Below the pieces are notes generated by a model. That model was not told where the DNA came from, searched no databases, and saw only the letters and a list, made by a program, of their open reading frames with translations. Below are positions 33,501 through 47,200 of a stretch of 64,000 nt of DNA, piece by piece (position 1 is the stretch's first letter; every line of letters begins with the position of its first letter). The DNA comes from Amblyornis subalaris. Lineage: Eukaryota; Chordata; Aves; Passeriformes; Ptilonorhynchidae. A program made the translations under genes and the position numbers. The DNA lies in the NCBI GenBank assembly GCA_018881555.1, contig JACAXG010000014.1:8326307-8390306 (forward strand), read 5' to 3'.

Positions 33501-34774
33501 AGGCCTAGAAATCTTTGAAAGACGTTGCATGCTACTTTCAGGGTAGAGTTTATTCTTTATATTGCAAAAGTAAATAAAGCTGAGAGATGAACCAGGTGGC
33601 AGCTGCTGATAACATCCTGACAGAGTTGTGGTTACATTTATTTTTTGAGTCATGAAATACTGCATGTCATATATTTCTGTGAGGCAATCTGCAAAGAACA
33701 TTTTTTCCAGTTCTGAGAGAAAGGTAAATATAAGCCTGTGCATTATTTTGAAGAAAACACTTTTCCTTCTGTATTGGGTAACCATCTCTACACTTTGTTT
33801 TTTCTCATGATTATACAAATTTGCAATCCACTGACATTGCTTGAGTTTTTTAATTGCGTATTTCAGTTGGTTGAGTTTTGGAACAGCCACTACAGGCAGA
33901 CCTATACTCTCTACTTAATTTGAGCACCTTTCCTCATGAGTAAAAAAGTTGGGTGTTACATGTTTAGTAGGAGGAAGTAATGCATGTGAACCAAGCCCAA
34001 GATGCAAACACCAAAAAGACCAAGCAGGTCTTTGTCTTTTACAGGGGTAAATTCACGGGACCAGTTGGTGGTAGAAAAAGTAATAATCTCCAATATGTAT
34101 TATAGATATGCATGCCTTGATAGATGCCCTATGTCCTGACTGATGAGAGCAAACCATGTGACTGTCCTTCCCCATCCAAATCACACTTTTGGACATCAGA
34201 ACAAACACTGTGCTTTTCAGAGTGTGTGCGCAGTGCTGTGAGTTATGAGGGCCTATCTCAGATTAGTGACAACAACATGTTTGGTATTATCAACTGGTAC
34301 TGCACTGCACAGAGAGCTTTGCTTTGACTGTATTACAGGTCTTCATTGTCAGAATATTTCAAACATGTATGTTCCCTAAGCAGCAAGAGCAAGATACCAC
34401 AGAAATAACTTCATTTTTTCTTAACAGGAGCTCTTCCTGTCCATATCCAGCCTTGCATATTAACGGAATTCTCTTGTTTCTTCAAGCATTTTAACTTCAC
34501 AACAGTATTTTGCAGTTTATAGAGCTTGTTACAACATGTAAAATATAACAATAAAACTAAATACTTTGTCATTAATAAACTGAGCTGTGTAATCAGTATT
34601 GCCTCAAGGTAAATCTTAATTTCTACAAAGTGAAAGTTTCCTACTGAGCTTTACTTTTCATGACAAAATTGAGACGTCATTTCTTCAGGTAACTATAGCT
34701 CAGATTCCCCAAGTTTTGTTTCTATCACTGGTACTGGCACAATGTGAAACTATAGATGAGTAGCTTCAGCTTTG

Positions 34775-34880
34775 TGCCCTTCTTTCATCTGTGCAAAATG
34801 GAAATTATCATCTCTCTTTGAAGAATCTCTTAGATTGTAAACTGTTTAAAGCTGAGGCTGATTGCTTTGTGTACTATGCT
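34775..34880 (+). repeat. MIR-like SINE relic
   Basis: TTTCATCTGTGCAAAATGG, an ATTATCATC stretch, and TTAGATTGTAAACTG followed by a GAGGCTG block occur in the order expected of MIR-family 3' ends. Confidence 0.5.
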
Positions 34881-37800
34881 TCAGCCTAAGCAGTCAGCTC
34901 CAGGTGGGAAAAAGTTTAAAAAAAATTTTAAAAAATTAATCAAGATTAACATCATGACTTGTTTAATCATTTTGTTTGTTTGTTTTCTTAATCCTTCTGA
35001 GATTTTTTTGNATGAAATATGTAACTATTCTAAGGCTTTTCTCTTTAACAGTGCTAGAGATGCATGTTCTTGTTGTGGTTGAGTCTGAAATGTGTGCCCA
35101 TGAAGCTGAAGTGCCAAGTGAGCTGCTAAATGTAACTGTCCTGCTCTGTTGTTGGGGGCTTCTGCTTAGTGCTATGGACCCTCTGTAGGCCAGTCCTTAG
35201 CCCCAATTATTTGTGCTTCAANCCATCCCAGAATGTTACTATATATTATTTTGTATGCTAACGGAATACTGCCGGATGAGACAAAAATGAATATGTGACA
35301 TGCNGATTAGTAAGGAATTTATTCTTTTCCTCTCAGGTTGTGCCCAGGAACACCTGACCCCATTTTTCACATTTTCCAGCAAGCGTGGACATGGACGGAT
35401 GCAAGCACAGACAGGATGCAGGTGATCCCTTTACTTTAGCCAGAAGTGACTCTGGTGTTGCTCGTGCTAATCGAGGACATGCACTTTAACACATCATGTC
35501 GCAGCAATTGGCAGTGGCCAGCAACCTTTGTTCTTTACACAGCAGGAGAGAGAAATGCGAGTTCTTGCTGAATTGCAGGAGTAGATCNATTCATTTCTTT
35601 CAGTGCGTGTGATGAAAGTGATTATAGTTTACTGGCAGTTTTTTGCAGTATATAAAGAGAATGTATGTGCCTCTATTCAAAGTACTTTTATCTTGTGCTA
35701 GGTACTTTAATTTAAGAGCTTCTGACAATAATTTTTTCTGAGTCTTAAGTAGTTGTTTATTTGCGGTCATATTCAGCATTTATTTGTAGCTCATTCTTCT
35801 GATTAATTTAAAAGTAACAAAGTCAGGAAAATCCTAATTTCTAAGCAGGCAGATACTAGTACTCAGTAACTACCCAATTGTAGTTTTTCTTTGCTTGCTT
35901 CTTTGTTCTCTAAAGCTTGTGTTACTATTTCTAAATGTATTCTGATAAATACTTTTCCATGGGTTACAAGACTACAAGATCTTGTATGCCATTACTGCTT
36001 TTATTGCAGCAGGATTTTAACAAACAAAGTGCTGATTTAATTTATGTGCTAATAACAAAGAAAGACTTAGTCAGACAATAACAAATACTTAGAGTTTCAG
36101 GATTTCGTTTGGGAGTGATACTGTGTGTATCTTAAGCTCAGAATTNTCTTTTTTACCTTTCTGTCCAAGAAAGCTGAGTTATCACAAAGATTATTTTACT
36201 GTTAATTAGCAAAAGGAATTCTCTGAATTCCTTTACTATTATTCATTTGCATTGCTAACATTCATCTCTTCTGGGAATACGGCTTTGTACCCCTTGGAAC
36301 ACACCTTTTTTCTGAAATAATTGTGGAATTGTGTTTGTTAAATTTACATGATATCAGAGTTGTCTTTGCTGATTTCCTGNGCAAACAAACTGTGTATCTT
36401 TATGCAGAAGGAAAGAGAATGAAGTGAGAACTGTAAAGGACTGCTGCCTCAGAACTGCTGTTGCCATAGAGCTGCTAACGAGGAAAAAAACTGCAGCATG
36501 GATTTCTTGTGCTGTTGAAGGTAAGATGAGGGCACAGCAAAGACTGTAGGAGGGGGAGGGGAGGCGAGGCAGAGGGAGGGAGAAGAGGAAGAAAGTCTNT
36601 GTCCTTGCTGTCTAAAAAAGGAAATTCAGTGTCAGTGTTCATGAGCAGAACTGCTGGTGCAGAAGAACAAAGCTATCTCAGTTGTTTAGGGTAGCAGGAG
36701 TGATGAGCAAGCAAGCACACTCCCATGCTTTCAGGAGGAAATACTGCAAAGAAAGGAGGGAGAAGAAGAGTGACTTTTTCCTTTAGAAAATACTTACTGC
36801 TCTTTCAAGGTAGCTGCTTTTTGATACTACTTTGGCATTAACGTTATTACCCTGGNTAAAGACAGCTGTGAAAAAACTCANTAGGGAGAGAAACAAGAAG
36901 AAGAATTGTTGGTGAAAAATTCAGCATAATCTTGAGCCGATGAATTCTGTTTGTATGTATTAAAATGTCTCAGCTGTTACATTCAGCTGTGCAGTGCTGT
37001 GAAACCTTTCAAAATGCAAGTGAAATTATGTTTCTTGTGGTAAGATTGTTGTGATATGTTGATGTGTTGTCAACCTTTTATCAATGATCGTTCATCTTCT
37101 GTTATCTAAGTGGATGCCTTTCGGGTGGAAATATATAATAAATAAATGAAAAATAAATAGTAGAGACTCAGGAATACTGATTACAGAACTGACATCAGAC
37201 ATGCTTTCTGTGGGATCTCTTTAATGGGGTGAGCTTTTTAGTCTAAGACTCTTTAAAATCATTGCAGAATTATCTGCAAAACATTCCTGCAAAATCTGCT
37301 GCTATTTCTACATCTGTCTAGCATGTTACNTATTTTTGCTATCCTTCACCTGCTCCTTCTCTCAGTTGTTAGGATCTTTCTGAGGCAACTGAACCCATGT
37401 GCCCTGCACAGCAAACCCAGCACACCTTCCATGTTTGCATAGTGGGGCCTTCAGGAGAATAAAACAAACTGTGGAGGCAGTGATAACACCGTCTTAGCTA
37501 TGTTGGTACTCCTGTGTTGATATTGCTTAACCATCTGTTTGCTGTGTTATTGAATGTGCTTGGGTAGATCAGCCCTTTCTCACAATTTCTTGTTTTGCAC
37601 TTTATCACCATTTATCAAATAGTGTTTGACTGATCTCCTGGAGTCTGTTTGCAGTTTGAGTCAGAGTGAATTTTTTTTCTATAGCAGCGTGGTAGTTTGA
37701 CTGATATTCACTAATTCAGGCTGTAAATGTTAGGGATTCAGATTTTTTTTTTTTTAGGATTACTATTTCTCACTGTGAAATAGTTATTCTTTGAATTCAT

Positions 37801-39216
37801 AGAGTTTAGCTCATACATGCCATTCCCCTGTCATGAATGACNCTGGGTGAGGTACATCAATCATGAATACATAAGTTTCCATTTCCAAGATATGTCATGT
37901 GGAATTGGATGTTCAATTGTATTTTTACTTGTCAGACTCATTTTGTGATCCAGACTAATTTTGTCAAACTCATAAGCTACAGAAAGTTCTTATGCAGTCT
38001 TCAGAACCATCCTTTTATTTACTGTGGTCGCCAGTGCACTCGGGGTTGATAACATCCTGTTAAGGGTTGTGTGGGTCCTTTCGGCNAGTGCACATGAAGA
38101 TCAAGTCTTAATCCATGACTGAGGCACCCCCTGACAATACAAGTGATTGTGATTTAGTTCAGTGTCAGCAAGGGGTTTAGTTACCTTCTGCTCCAAACAA
38201 TTGTTGGTGCCTTGCTGAGTGAATAATTGTGTTAGAACTGAGTTCCACAGAGCATTAGCTGCTACATTTCAGAAGAGATCACTGAACTTCTGGGTCAAAC
38301 CAGTTTGGGTTCTTCAGAGTTGTGAGGTAATTATTCAAACAAGTTTGAATGCATAATAAATACCTCTTTGTAGAGTAACTGCTAAAGAAAGAATGGATGG
38401 GCCCTATGCAGATTAAAATTTATTTGTCTTATATAAATATTTAGTGGAAGGTTATTGCTGCAGTCTAAGATCAATTTAATAATTCTTCATTGGCAAAAAC
38501 AGGTGNCCAGAAAAGTGATGTTGCTAAATGACAAGCTATTGTCATAAATTTGCAAATAGTATGGATATTTTTTGGTTCCAGATGATAGATTGATGGTGGC
38601 TGGTATGTATTTACAGTGAAAAAGAGCAGAGCTACAGTAGTGCTATACAGAAATGTCCTGAGCGGAATGCACTCACATTATAACCTTCATATTGGTGCTG
38701 TTTCTATGCCAAACTGTCGGCTACAACCAACAGATCTATTAACTTGACTCAGAGTTTCAGAGGCATCTTGGTTGTCTTATGATAGAAAAGCAACTTAATG
38801 AAGCTGAACAAGGCAGAGGAATTATTTGTAAATCTGCTACTCTGTCCATACATTTGGACTGAACTCTGAAGAAAGAGGTGATCTTGTAGTTTATGCTTGG
38901 TTTGTCTGCTTCTTCCACCTGGTTTATATTGTGGGAGTGATCAAGAGAATAAGGAAGTATGGCAAAACATTGCCCAGAACACTCTAATCTCTGTATTTGG
39001 CCCAGGAAAAAATGCTGTTAGGCCACTAGTGCTGCTGTGGTTAGTGCCAGGACTTGCACCTATTTCCAAAACACTGTAAAATATAAAAGCTACTTTGATG
39101 GCTAATGCTGCCCATAATTACCTTTTTGAGGTGTTGCATTGCTCAATCTCCATCTCAACCACTTCCAAGTAATATCAGCTTTCTACAGGATAAGACTTTG
39201 GCCGAATGCCCTAAGG

Positions 39217-39302
39217 CTTGATTTTGGAAATGCTGAGTACCCATAACACTATTTCAGGTTAATGGGAGCACAGACTTCTCAGCAAAATTTAAGATCAGGC
39301 CT
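39217..39302. repeat. Palindromic amniote interspersed repeat relic
   Basis: GATTTTGGAAATGCTGAGTAC at one end and CTTCTCAGCA...GATCAGGCC at the other flank AATGGGAGCAC. This is a degenerate copy of a palindrome common in birds, crocodilians and turtles (tgctgagcaccc...tcaatgggagc...tgctcagca). I do not know its formal family name. Confidence 0.45.
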
Positions 39303-42300
39303 CTGCACTCGAACAGGAGATTTTAGTTTAGCAGTCACAAGACTGCTTAAATGATCAGTCTGAATTTTGGATTCCTTCTGGAACTGACTTTTTTTTTTTT
39401 TTGCNAAGCCTGAGCTATGTCCCATTATACCCCTTTGGTTTTGTTAATTTTGTGGGTATTACTGTATACTGCTGTAGGACAATTGACACATATAAATGAA
39501 GATAATTCAGCCATAGTAGATTTACTTCTTCATAATGTTTTATGGCATTAATCTTTTTTTCTATTGGATTGAATGGCAAGAAATTAACTTCTNCTGACCT
39601 GCTTAAGGGTTAGAATAAGAAATAAAACCATGTTCCTTTACATGTNTCTGATGGCTTTTTCAAGCCACTGAACTGTAGTATTTTGGACATGTATGTCAAA
39701 GTCTTTCTTTAAACATGCAATAGCTCCCGTTGATGTTCTGTTGATGAACATTATGTTCCCCAACTTGAAATCAATAATCCTCAATTCTTGTCTACTCCAA
39801 ATGTTTTTCTTAGAGTAATCTAGGTTTCAGTTAAAAATACTTCCTCTATAGGTGACAGGTACATCCTTGTCCATTCTCTGCCTTAGTCAGATTTTTTCCC
39901 TTGGTTTTCACTCAAACAATTTATTTTTTTTTTTGTTTCAAGCTAAGTGGTCTCTTATTGCTCCTGTGATAAGTTCATCCAGTGGAAGGTAGAGAGGCAT
40001 CCACCAAATTCATACAGTGCCTCTCATAAATATATTTTGTTTTTCCGTTCTTAAGACAAATATACGACTTTGGCATGACTCTGGATTCTGCAGGGAATTC
40101 TGATTCTCTGTGTCTTGATTTGAACCAAAGCAGTAAGGTAAGTAGTTTAATGCCTGACCTTCAACCCACAGATCAGCACCATCAGTATTGATGGCAGAAG
40201 AGAAAAGCATCGCTGTGAGGTTTCTAATCCGTGTTACTCCATCCTGGTAGGAGTTAGTCCTTTGAAGGTTATGGTTTGGTTTTCACTGGGCAGCAGATTG
40301 AAACCATTGCAGGAGCAGCAGTACTACCAGTATTCATTGTAGCAAGATGCCTTAACCAACTNGAAAAACCTTCACTCTTTGCTCCTTTAAGCAGCCTTCC
40401 TCTTAGTTTAGAATGCAGTAGAAACATTGTGTTATTAGTTACACTTTACCATATGAACTACACTTAAAGTTTAATTAAAACTGTGGAAGCTGGGTTGTAC
40501 TAATNTGGTCTTGTAAACACAGCAGAATTAGTAGTTGTGGGTGAGTAGCTGGTTACAGAATTGAAAGTATCTACCCCCATTGTTATTTTTAAAGAATATT
40601 TGAAGAATTTATACATTGGGTTTGGTACAGCTCTGTCTACATGACAGTGGCTATATAGTGGTTCCATTTCTAACTCTGTAGCCACTTAGACTCATTTATC
40701 CTCGGAGCTGGTATTCCTGAATTGGGAGCAATTGTCTTGCTGGCTGAGAGATCTGAGAAAACAGGGAAAGAAAGGGATTCTTACCCATTTTATCAAATGG
40801 CAGTGTTCATCATAAATGTTCCACATGTTCTGATGTCAGGTGTTTACACAGCTCTCTGCCGTGGCTTACACTGTGTGAACATAGTGCTAGAGGATGATTA
40901 GAATCACACTGCTGAGTGTGATTAGAAGGTCATGTCTGAATTATGGCAAAAATGCAATAGTCCATCCATAGTAGAGCCGAGGAATTTTTCATATGGTTAG
41001 TTGAAACATATATTTTGTCCCATTGTCACAGATGGAATGAGCAAGAGAGGGAGCACATTAAATTCAGACAGCTGCAGAATGACCATCATGTGGCTCTGGA
41101 TGTCANCAGTATGAGTAAACAGAGGTTTAATTCAGACATATTTTCATACCCCAGACTCCTAGTTCCGATTATCTGTATCAGTAAGAATGTGGTTTTTCTG
41201 GTGCAGGAGTAGNTCTTATTTTTTATGTTCATGAAATTACATTTAGTGCATTATTTATACACTTTGCTTATAGTAAGTAACTGGCAAATGTCGAAGCTCT
41301 ATTGCTAGAGCTTAATATTTAAAACAGATTGCACAGATGGGGTGTTTTTAGCTACAGTGTTACTCACCCAGAAGAAACGCTGAGTGTTAAGCCTACTAAA
41401 CCATTCTTGGCAATGACAAAACTGACAAAATTTGGAGAGCATAAAACCCTGTGACAAAAAATGTGCCATCTGCTGGCCAAGGAGGAAAGTACTCGTTAGG
41501 CGCGGCAGTCCCTGGATAAAGCGCTCCAGCGTGATTCCAGCCGGAGGGGAAGCTGGGAGTTTTGCAGAGCTCTGCAGCAGCAGAGCTGGAACAGGCCTGG
41601 TCAGTAGTTTTCTAACAGCAGATTCTTCCATCCGAAAGTGCTGTTTTGCTGTGATTGAAACTTTCTGTGGGAATATGTCAGTGAGAAATTGAAATGTTCN
41701 GTTCTAAAAATATCCAAACGTTTAAAATTTTTAGACATGGAACACTGATTTTTATTCCAGAATGATTTCTAGAAAGTAATTATTTTCGTAAATTATATAA
41801 GCAAATTGAAATTGTCATCTTTGTATTAAACATTAATGAAACCTCACATCATCACTTAGCACATGGTAAATGACCACTCTGTCCTGTCTCACTGCTTGTG
41901 ATTCTGTGTGTGTGCTCTGTGGGGAGAATACATCAAGAGTGTGACTGTCTTTTCATTCAGATCGGGGACACTGGAAATGGGAAGAAAACTTTGGTTTTCT
42001 TATATTTGCATCTTTATTTCTTTATCGTAATTTTGCATTAATTACTTAAATTGCTACTGTAATTTAAGAAAAAACTGTTTTGAGCTTATACTCCTTTTAA
42101 TAATTTGGCATACANGAAGAGTTTCCAGTTACAGCCAAAATCATACCAGTCAAATATTCAGAAGAAAAGAAAAGAAGCAAAGACCTAAAGATAACTCTCA
42201 AGACTCTCCTTTGCCTAGCTTTTTAAGTTTGGTACTTGTCAAAACAAGAAGATAGCCTTTGCATTTTATACTGCAAGGAAAGGAATGAAAAAAATATGCC

Positions 42301-42403
42301 AGATTTGATTAGTGATTGATCCAGGACATTATTTTTGTATCTTTCTTTAAAATGGGGTTCCAGCTAAATTGTATGACTTCTGAAAGATTGGTAACTTTGT
42401 TTT

Positions 42404-42430
42404 CAGGANGAAAGAAAGAAAGAAAGAAAG
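42404..42430. repeat. (GAAA)n microsatellite
   Basis: Short tandem GAAA copies follow an N at 42409. Confidence 0.85.
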
Positions 42431-42469
42431 TACAATGGTTCTGATTATGTATCACCAGTCATGACAGAC

Positions 42470-42512
42470 ATTTGTCTGTCTCTGTCTGTCTGTCTCTCTC
42501 TCCATCCATCCC
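42470..42512. repeat. (CTGT)n-type microsatellite with CT and CCAT runs
   Basis: Imperfect tandem TGTC/TCTG units pass into TCTC and then CCATCCATCC. Confidence 0.8.
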
Positions 42513-43738
42513 TATATGGCAGCCAATTACACTGTGTAAAAGAAAAATGTTCAGATACACAAAACCAGGCTGAATTTATACTCACAGGGACTGTTTCTAA
42601 TTTCATGACTTCATGACTTTTGCAATACATTTTAATGAATCTGTTAATGCAGTTAGAAAATAGGGAACTNGGCACAGGAGAGGGGAGGTGTGCCTACGCT
42701 GTCAGGGAATGCTTAGATTCAGGCAGAATGATTTCGATTCTGTGATGTGCCATGGACTGTCCTCCCACAGAGAGGCCCCTTTCTTGCTTTATATTTTTGC
42801 TCTTAGCCCCCTCTTGAATTCCTGTCTTTTATAGCTCCCTGACCGTGGTACCTTCACCCACTTCTCCATCCAATTCATTCTGTCTCAATTTTTGCCACTA
42901 ATTTCCTCTTTTCTCTTGTTCTTGTCACTCTCACCATACCATGCCACCCGGCCTCTGTTCTTTCCACTTCTGTGTTTTCTGACCTTTCTTTGTAGCTTTC
43001 TTCTCTTTCGAGATCATCCTGAGCCTGTTATGCCAAGACCTCCTGATCCTGTTCATCCATCTCTTTTGTGTTCTCTGAACAGACTTCCCCTATCTAGTTC
43101 TTCCTCACCAGAGAGGTGATGGCTACAGAAGCACAGCACACAAAAGAAGGACCCATTCCCAGCTATTGAATATATATATCCAAAGCCACAGCAATTCCAG
43201 CAGTTGGGATGAGAAACCTCAAAGAATTGTAGCTGTGTTGGAGGGTACTTCCACTGTGGTTTCAAGTGATGTGGTCTTTTACAACCAAATCGTGAAGTGT
43301 TACCATTTGTAGGACCTTACCCTGTCAATAACCTTTTACAGGACTGAGTAGCACTTCAAACTGGTGAACCGTTCTGGCNTTAAAGTATTTCTTAATTTAT
43401 TGCTGTGTGTTATTTTTTTTTCAGCTGAATAAGTTATTGCATCCATACAGAGGGAAAACATATTTTATTTTGCAAGAAGTATTTGGTGCTTTTTTGCAAA
43501 TGCATCCTGCCAAAAACTCAACCTTTGGAAGATACCCAGAATAGAAAAATCAGTCCAGTCTCAAAATTATGCACAACCTAATAATGGAAGAAGGCACACA
43601 AATTTTAGGTGTCTAAAGAGTTTGTAATTTAGTCATCTGATCTGTAGTATTTGTGCACCTCTGCTAAATGAAAATCTGTCAATCACAGTGCTTCTACTGA
43701 GTAGTTAACATAATGTGTATAGGGAATAATAAAACTGC

Positions 43739-44034
43739 TTTATTTAGGATTCTCTCAGCTGTCCCTGTTATCCAACAGAACAACCTGCTAGTGATAGACT
43801 GGTGGCAATATTAATTTGTTCCAAGAAATTAACAGGTAAAACAGGTTCCTTTGGTTTATTTTGTTCTTTAAATGATCCACTCNAGTAAATTAGACAAAAA
43901 TTATTTCATATATCTAAGACAGGCTCCCTTGTTCTATATTGTCTTCTGTTTTTCCCATATTTGGTTGAGATTCTTCATGTAATCTGCAAAATTCTTTCTG
44001 CCATTGTTTTAAATACAATACAGTAGGATTTAAT
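43739..44034 (-). terminator. KNG1: Candidate KNG1 3' UTR polyadenylation signals
   Basis: On the minus strand ATTAAA occurs at 44034-44029 and AATAAA at 43860-43855 and 43744-43739. They lie 250 to 545 bases past the KNG1 stop. Which is used cannot be told from the sequence. Confidence 0.4.
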
Positions 44035-44283
44035 GCAGTGATTCACTTTGTGCTCATAGACACTTGAAGCAGATGAGTTACGCAGATTTACATATTTGCA
44101 AATATATGCAAATACACACTATTGCCATATGGTCTTAGGTCCCCAGAAGTGCCGGTGACCTACTTGAATATTTCAGTTAACAGAATATGAGCTTTTGCCT
44201 CTTTGTGTTCTATACATTTCAAAAGGCAGTATTTTTCTTATTTTCTATGTAACATTTCTGAAAAGGATCCTACAATGTTTGAA

Positions 44284-47200
44284 TTATGGTAAAGCATCTG
44301 CGAGATCAAAGCCTTCCTCGTTGTTTTCTGTTGCTGGATCGATGTTTGCTGCTGCAGAAGGCAAGAGATCCTCATTTGTGAATTCTCTGGGAACACTAGG
44401 AGGGGCTGGAAAGTCCATAATTTCTTTCCATGGTTTTCCAGGACATCTGGGGTGAGGAGGTTCTGGGTCACCTGGGAACCCATTAAATAAAGAAGTATCA
44501 GGAAGTATTAGTGGCTCTGCAGGTCTACTGGTTTCCTTTCCAGCAACCCCTGTACTATCCAGCTCCAGTGCTGGTTCGGCACTGGATGATGGGAGGGTTT
44601 CATTTTGAATAAAATGCCTTTCATTTGACTCCTCAGATGATTTGGGGTTTGCATGTTTACGTTTACCATTTTTACTGTGTTTTTTATGCCCACACCCATG
44701 AGTGGTTCTGCGCCCACAACCAATTTCATGCCTATGCCTTTTGTCAGACTCGTGATCCTTTTTATATCCATGCCTGTGCTTATGCCTGTGTTTATGCTCA
44801 GGTTCACCTTTGCCTTCTGGTTCCTGTCCATCATCTTTCCTCGTTTCTGTGCTAGGGCTTTGACTTTCTTCTTCATTTTTATCAGCATACGAAATTGCAC
44901 TTGACTTGGTTAGCATCGCTGAGTTGGTGCTCCGGAAAGGTGTGAATCCAGGAGGCCTTCTTGCAAAGAATGTCTAAAAAACATTGCAATAATAGCCATG
45001 TTTGTTACATGAAAAAGAAAAATGGCTTCAGATTTGGGAAACTCAGAAGCTGGCTCATTGCAGTACATAAATCATTTAGCAGATTATTGAAGTAAACTAA
45101 ATAGTTCTCTCTTCTCTGATAAACGTACAAATATAAACATCCTCCCAAATAACCCTGGAGTATTTTAGCAGCTATATGTGTAAAAGAAAAATTTCTGTAT
45201 CACTGAAATTTTGTCAGTGTAAGAGAGGAATGATACTACAGAGAGCAAAACACATGTACTGCTTTTAATTTATGAACAATACAGTTGGTTTCTAGGACTA
45301 AGTGTCCTGGCACTTGTTAGAGTATAACACTCCCATGTATAGAGCCAATTTATGCTGAAGGTTAACACATCTCTGAGTAGCATCAATGGCAGAAGATACA
45401 GAAGATCTGTGTCAGTTTGTTATATAAAATGTAACTATTCCATTTTTTACTTCTAGGTTTAACATATGCATTCAGAGTACTGCCTAGAAATAACACACAG
45501 AGGTTAAAGNTGATAATATCAAATATTCTGTTGTTGTGGAGGCATCACTACTCCCTCATCAGTGTTCAACTGGAAGACAAAGGCTGAATACATGGTGTAC
45601 AGTCACTGTCCAACATGGGTTTCATTTCTCTCCACCAAACTATCTGATCATTATCTAGCTGCAAATCAGAGTTATTTGGGTTGAAGCTAAATTTGAAAGT
45701 TGATATGGATAAAATATTGTAGTGAAAATAGAGAGGAGGGACATTAGTTGATACACAACAAATGAATACATAGTCATGAAGGTGCTGAGCAAAGTGAAGT
45801 TATTAGTTATGAGGGTGGGTTAATCTGTCTTTACTCGGTGTCACATGGGAGTCTCTGCATTTACTAAAAGCCCTGCAATCATCAGAANTATCTGTTAGTA
45901 AAATATTTATATTCTGTTCTGAGATTTTCAAACTGACCTGCATTCAGGACTAGTTCATTGTGTAGCTGAGTAGGAAGAAATTGAAAGATCCTTCTGCAGA
46001 GACTGACAACTGTGGCAGGCGATCTGCCACTCAACTATTAGGGAAAGGTTCACAGATGCTTTGGAAATCTCTGGAGTATAATTATTGTGTTGTCAAGTAC
46101 ATCTTTATTTCAGCTTTTAAACCTAGTATTAATAGTAATTTAAGGGAGTTGATGTGGCTTGATACTTCAGAGCTTAACTGACAATGCAGAGGAGCAGCCA
46201 ACACACAGAACTTCTTCCTGTCCTGGTGCCTTTGTTTCCGTGATCACCTTGTTGGCCACTGTCTCACCTTGTGGTGAAACTGCTTTGATGTAACAAGTTG
46301 TTGAGGTTAGAGGGTGAGAGAGGACTGTGACATTAGTGAGGCTGTTAAAAGAACTATATGTTCCTTTATTTTTGGTACAAAATATGGTATAATTTGGAAT
46401 GGATAAAGAATTTAACGACTGCCTTTGTCCTACGCTCTACTTAAGAGGATGGGTAATGAAGAGGAATCATACCAGTCTCTGTTCTGCAGAGCAGTTCACC
46501 TGAGGATGGATTTCATTCTGCCATGGGATCACGTAAATTTGTGCTTCACATGACAGTGATGCCTGTTGACAAAACAAAACCCAACACGTTAAGGCAACAA
46601 AACTTCAGACACAAAGGAAGAGACTTGGGCCTCAAAAAGAAACTTTTCTTTTAATAATATTTTAAAAGACTTGGAACTTTAACCAAGTGTTTATGAAATC
46701 TGTCTTAGTGATGAGTACTTCTGTACTGGGACACATCACAGCTTAGCTTTTCGAGGTTATAGTATGCCTGTGTGAACACTTGAATTCAACTTTGGATTTC
46801 ACATTGGATCTTGAAAGTTGTATTTTTCATCTCCAGCACTTTTGGAGCAATAACTGCTTAATCTTCATGATATTCTTAAGTATTTTTTGTTGATGNTTTT
46901 TCTCCTACTTGAAATTGGGGAAATGAAATAGAGATAAAGGCTTATTCTTTCTTTTTAGTGCCTGCTGCACTAACAAATTTTAAAATCTCACAGGTAAGCA
47001 CTGTTCATATGGTGGGAAAAGAGAGGGGAGATAAAACACTCCTCCCCAAACAACTCCCTTGCCAATGGTTTTNGGCCCTATCAGCATTACTTTCCAGTGT
47101 CCAGAACACGTTTTTCCCACTATGAACAGCATGGTATGCACTCCAGAAACGTCATTCCTTTGCACATAAATAACACTCCAATCTCATGTTTTCCTTAGCT

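Larger units (their letters stand above)
28521..43738. other. 15-kb intergenic region between EIF4A2 and KNG1, no gene recognised
   Basis: The region is AT-rich with scattered short open frames, none with splice context or a family I know. It contains MIR-like relics (about 33.40 and 34.78 kb), an amniote palindromic relic (39.22 kb), small GC-richer patches (35.35-35.6 and 41.4-41.65 kb), a purine-rich stretch near 36548-36600 and microsatellites at 42.4 kb. The corresponding human interval also lacks a protein-coding gene, as far as I recall. Confidence 0.6.

Noticed and set aside
33453..33890. 145-codon minus-strand open frame
   Set aside because: It is AT-rich, its C-terminal end overlaps a MIR-like relic, and it has no family resemblance or splice context.
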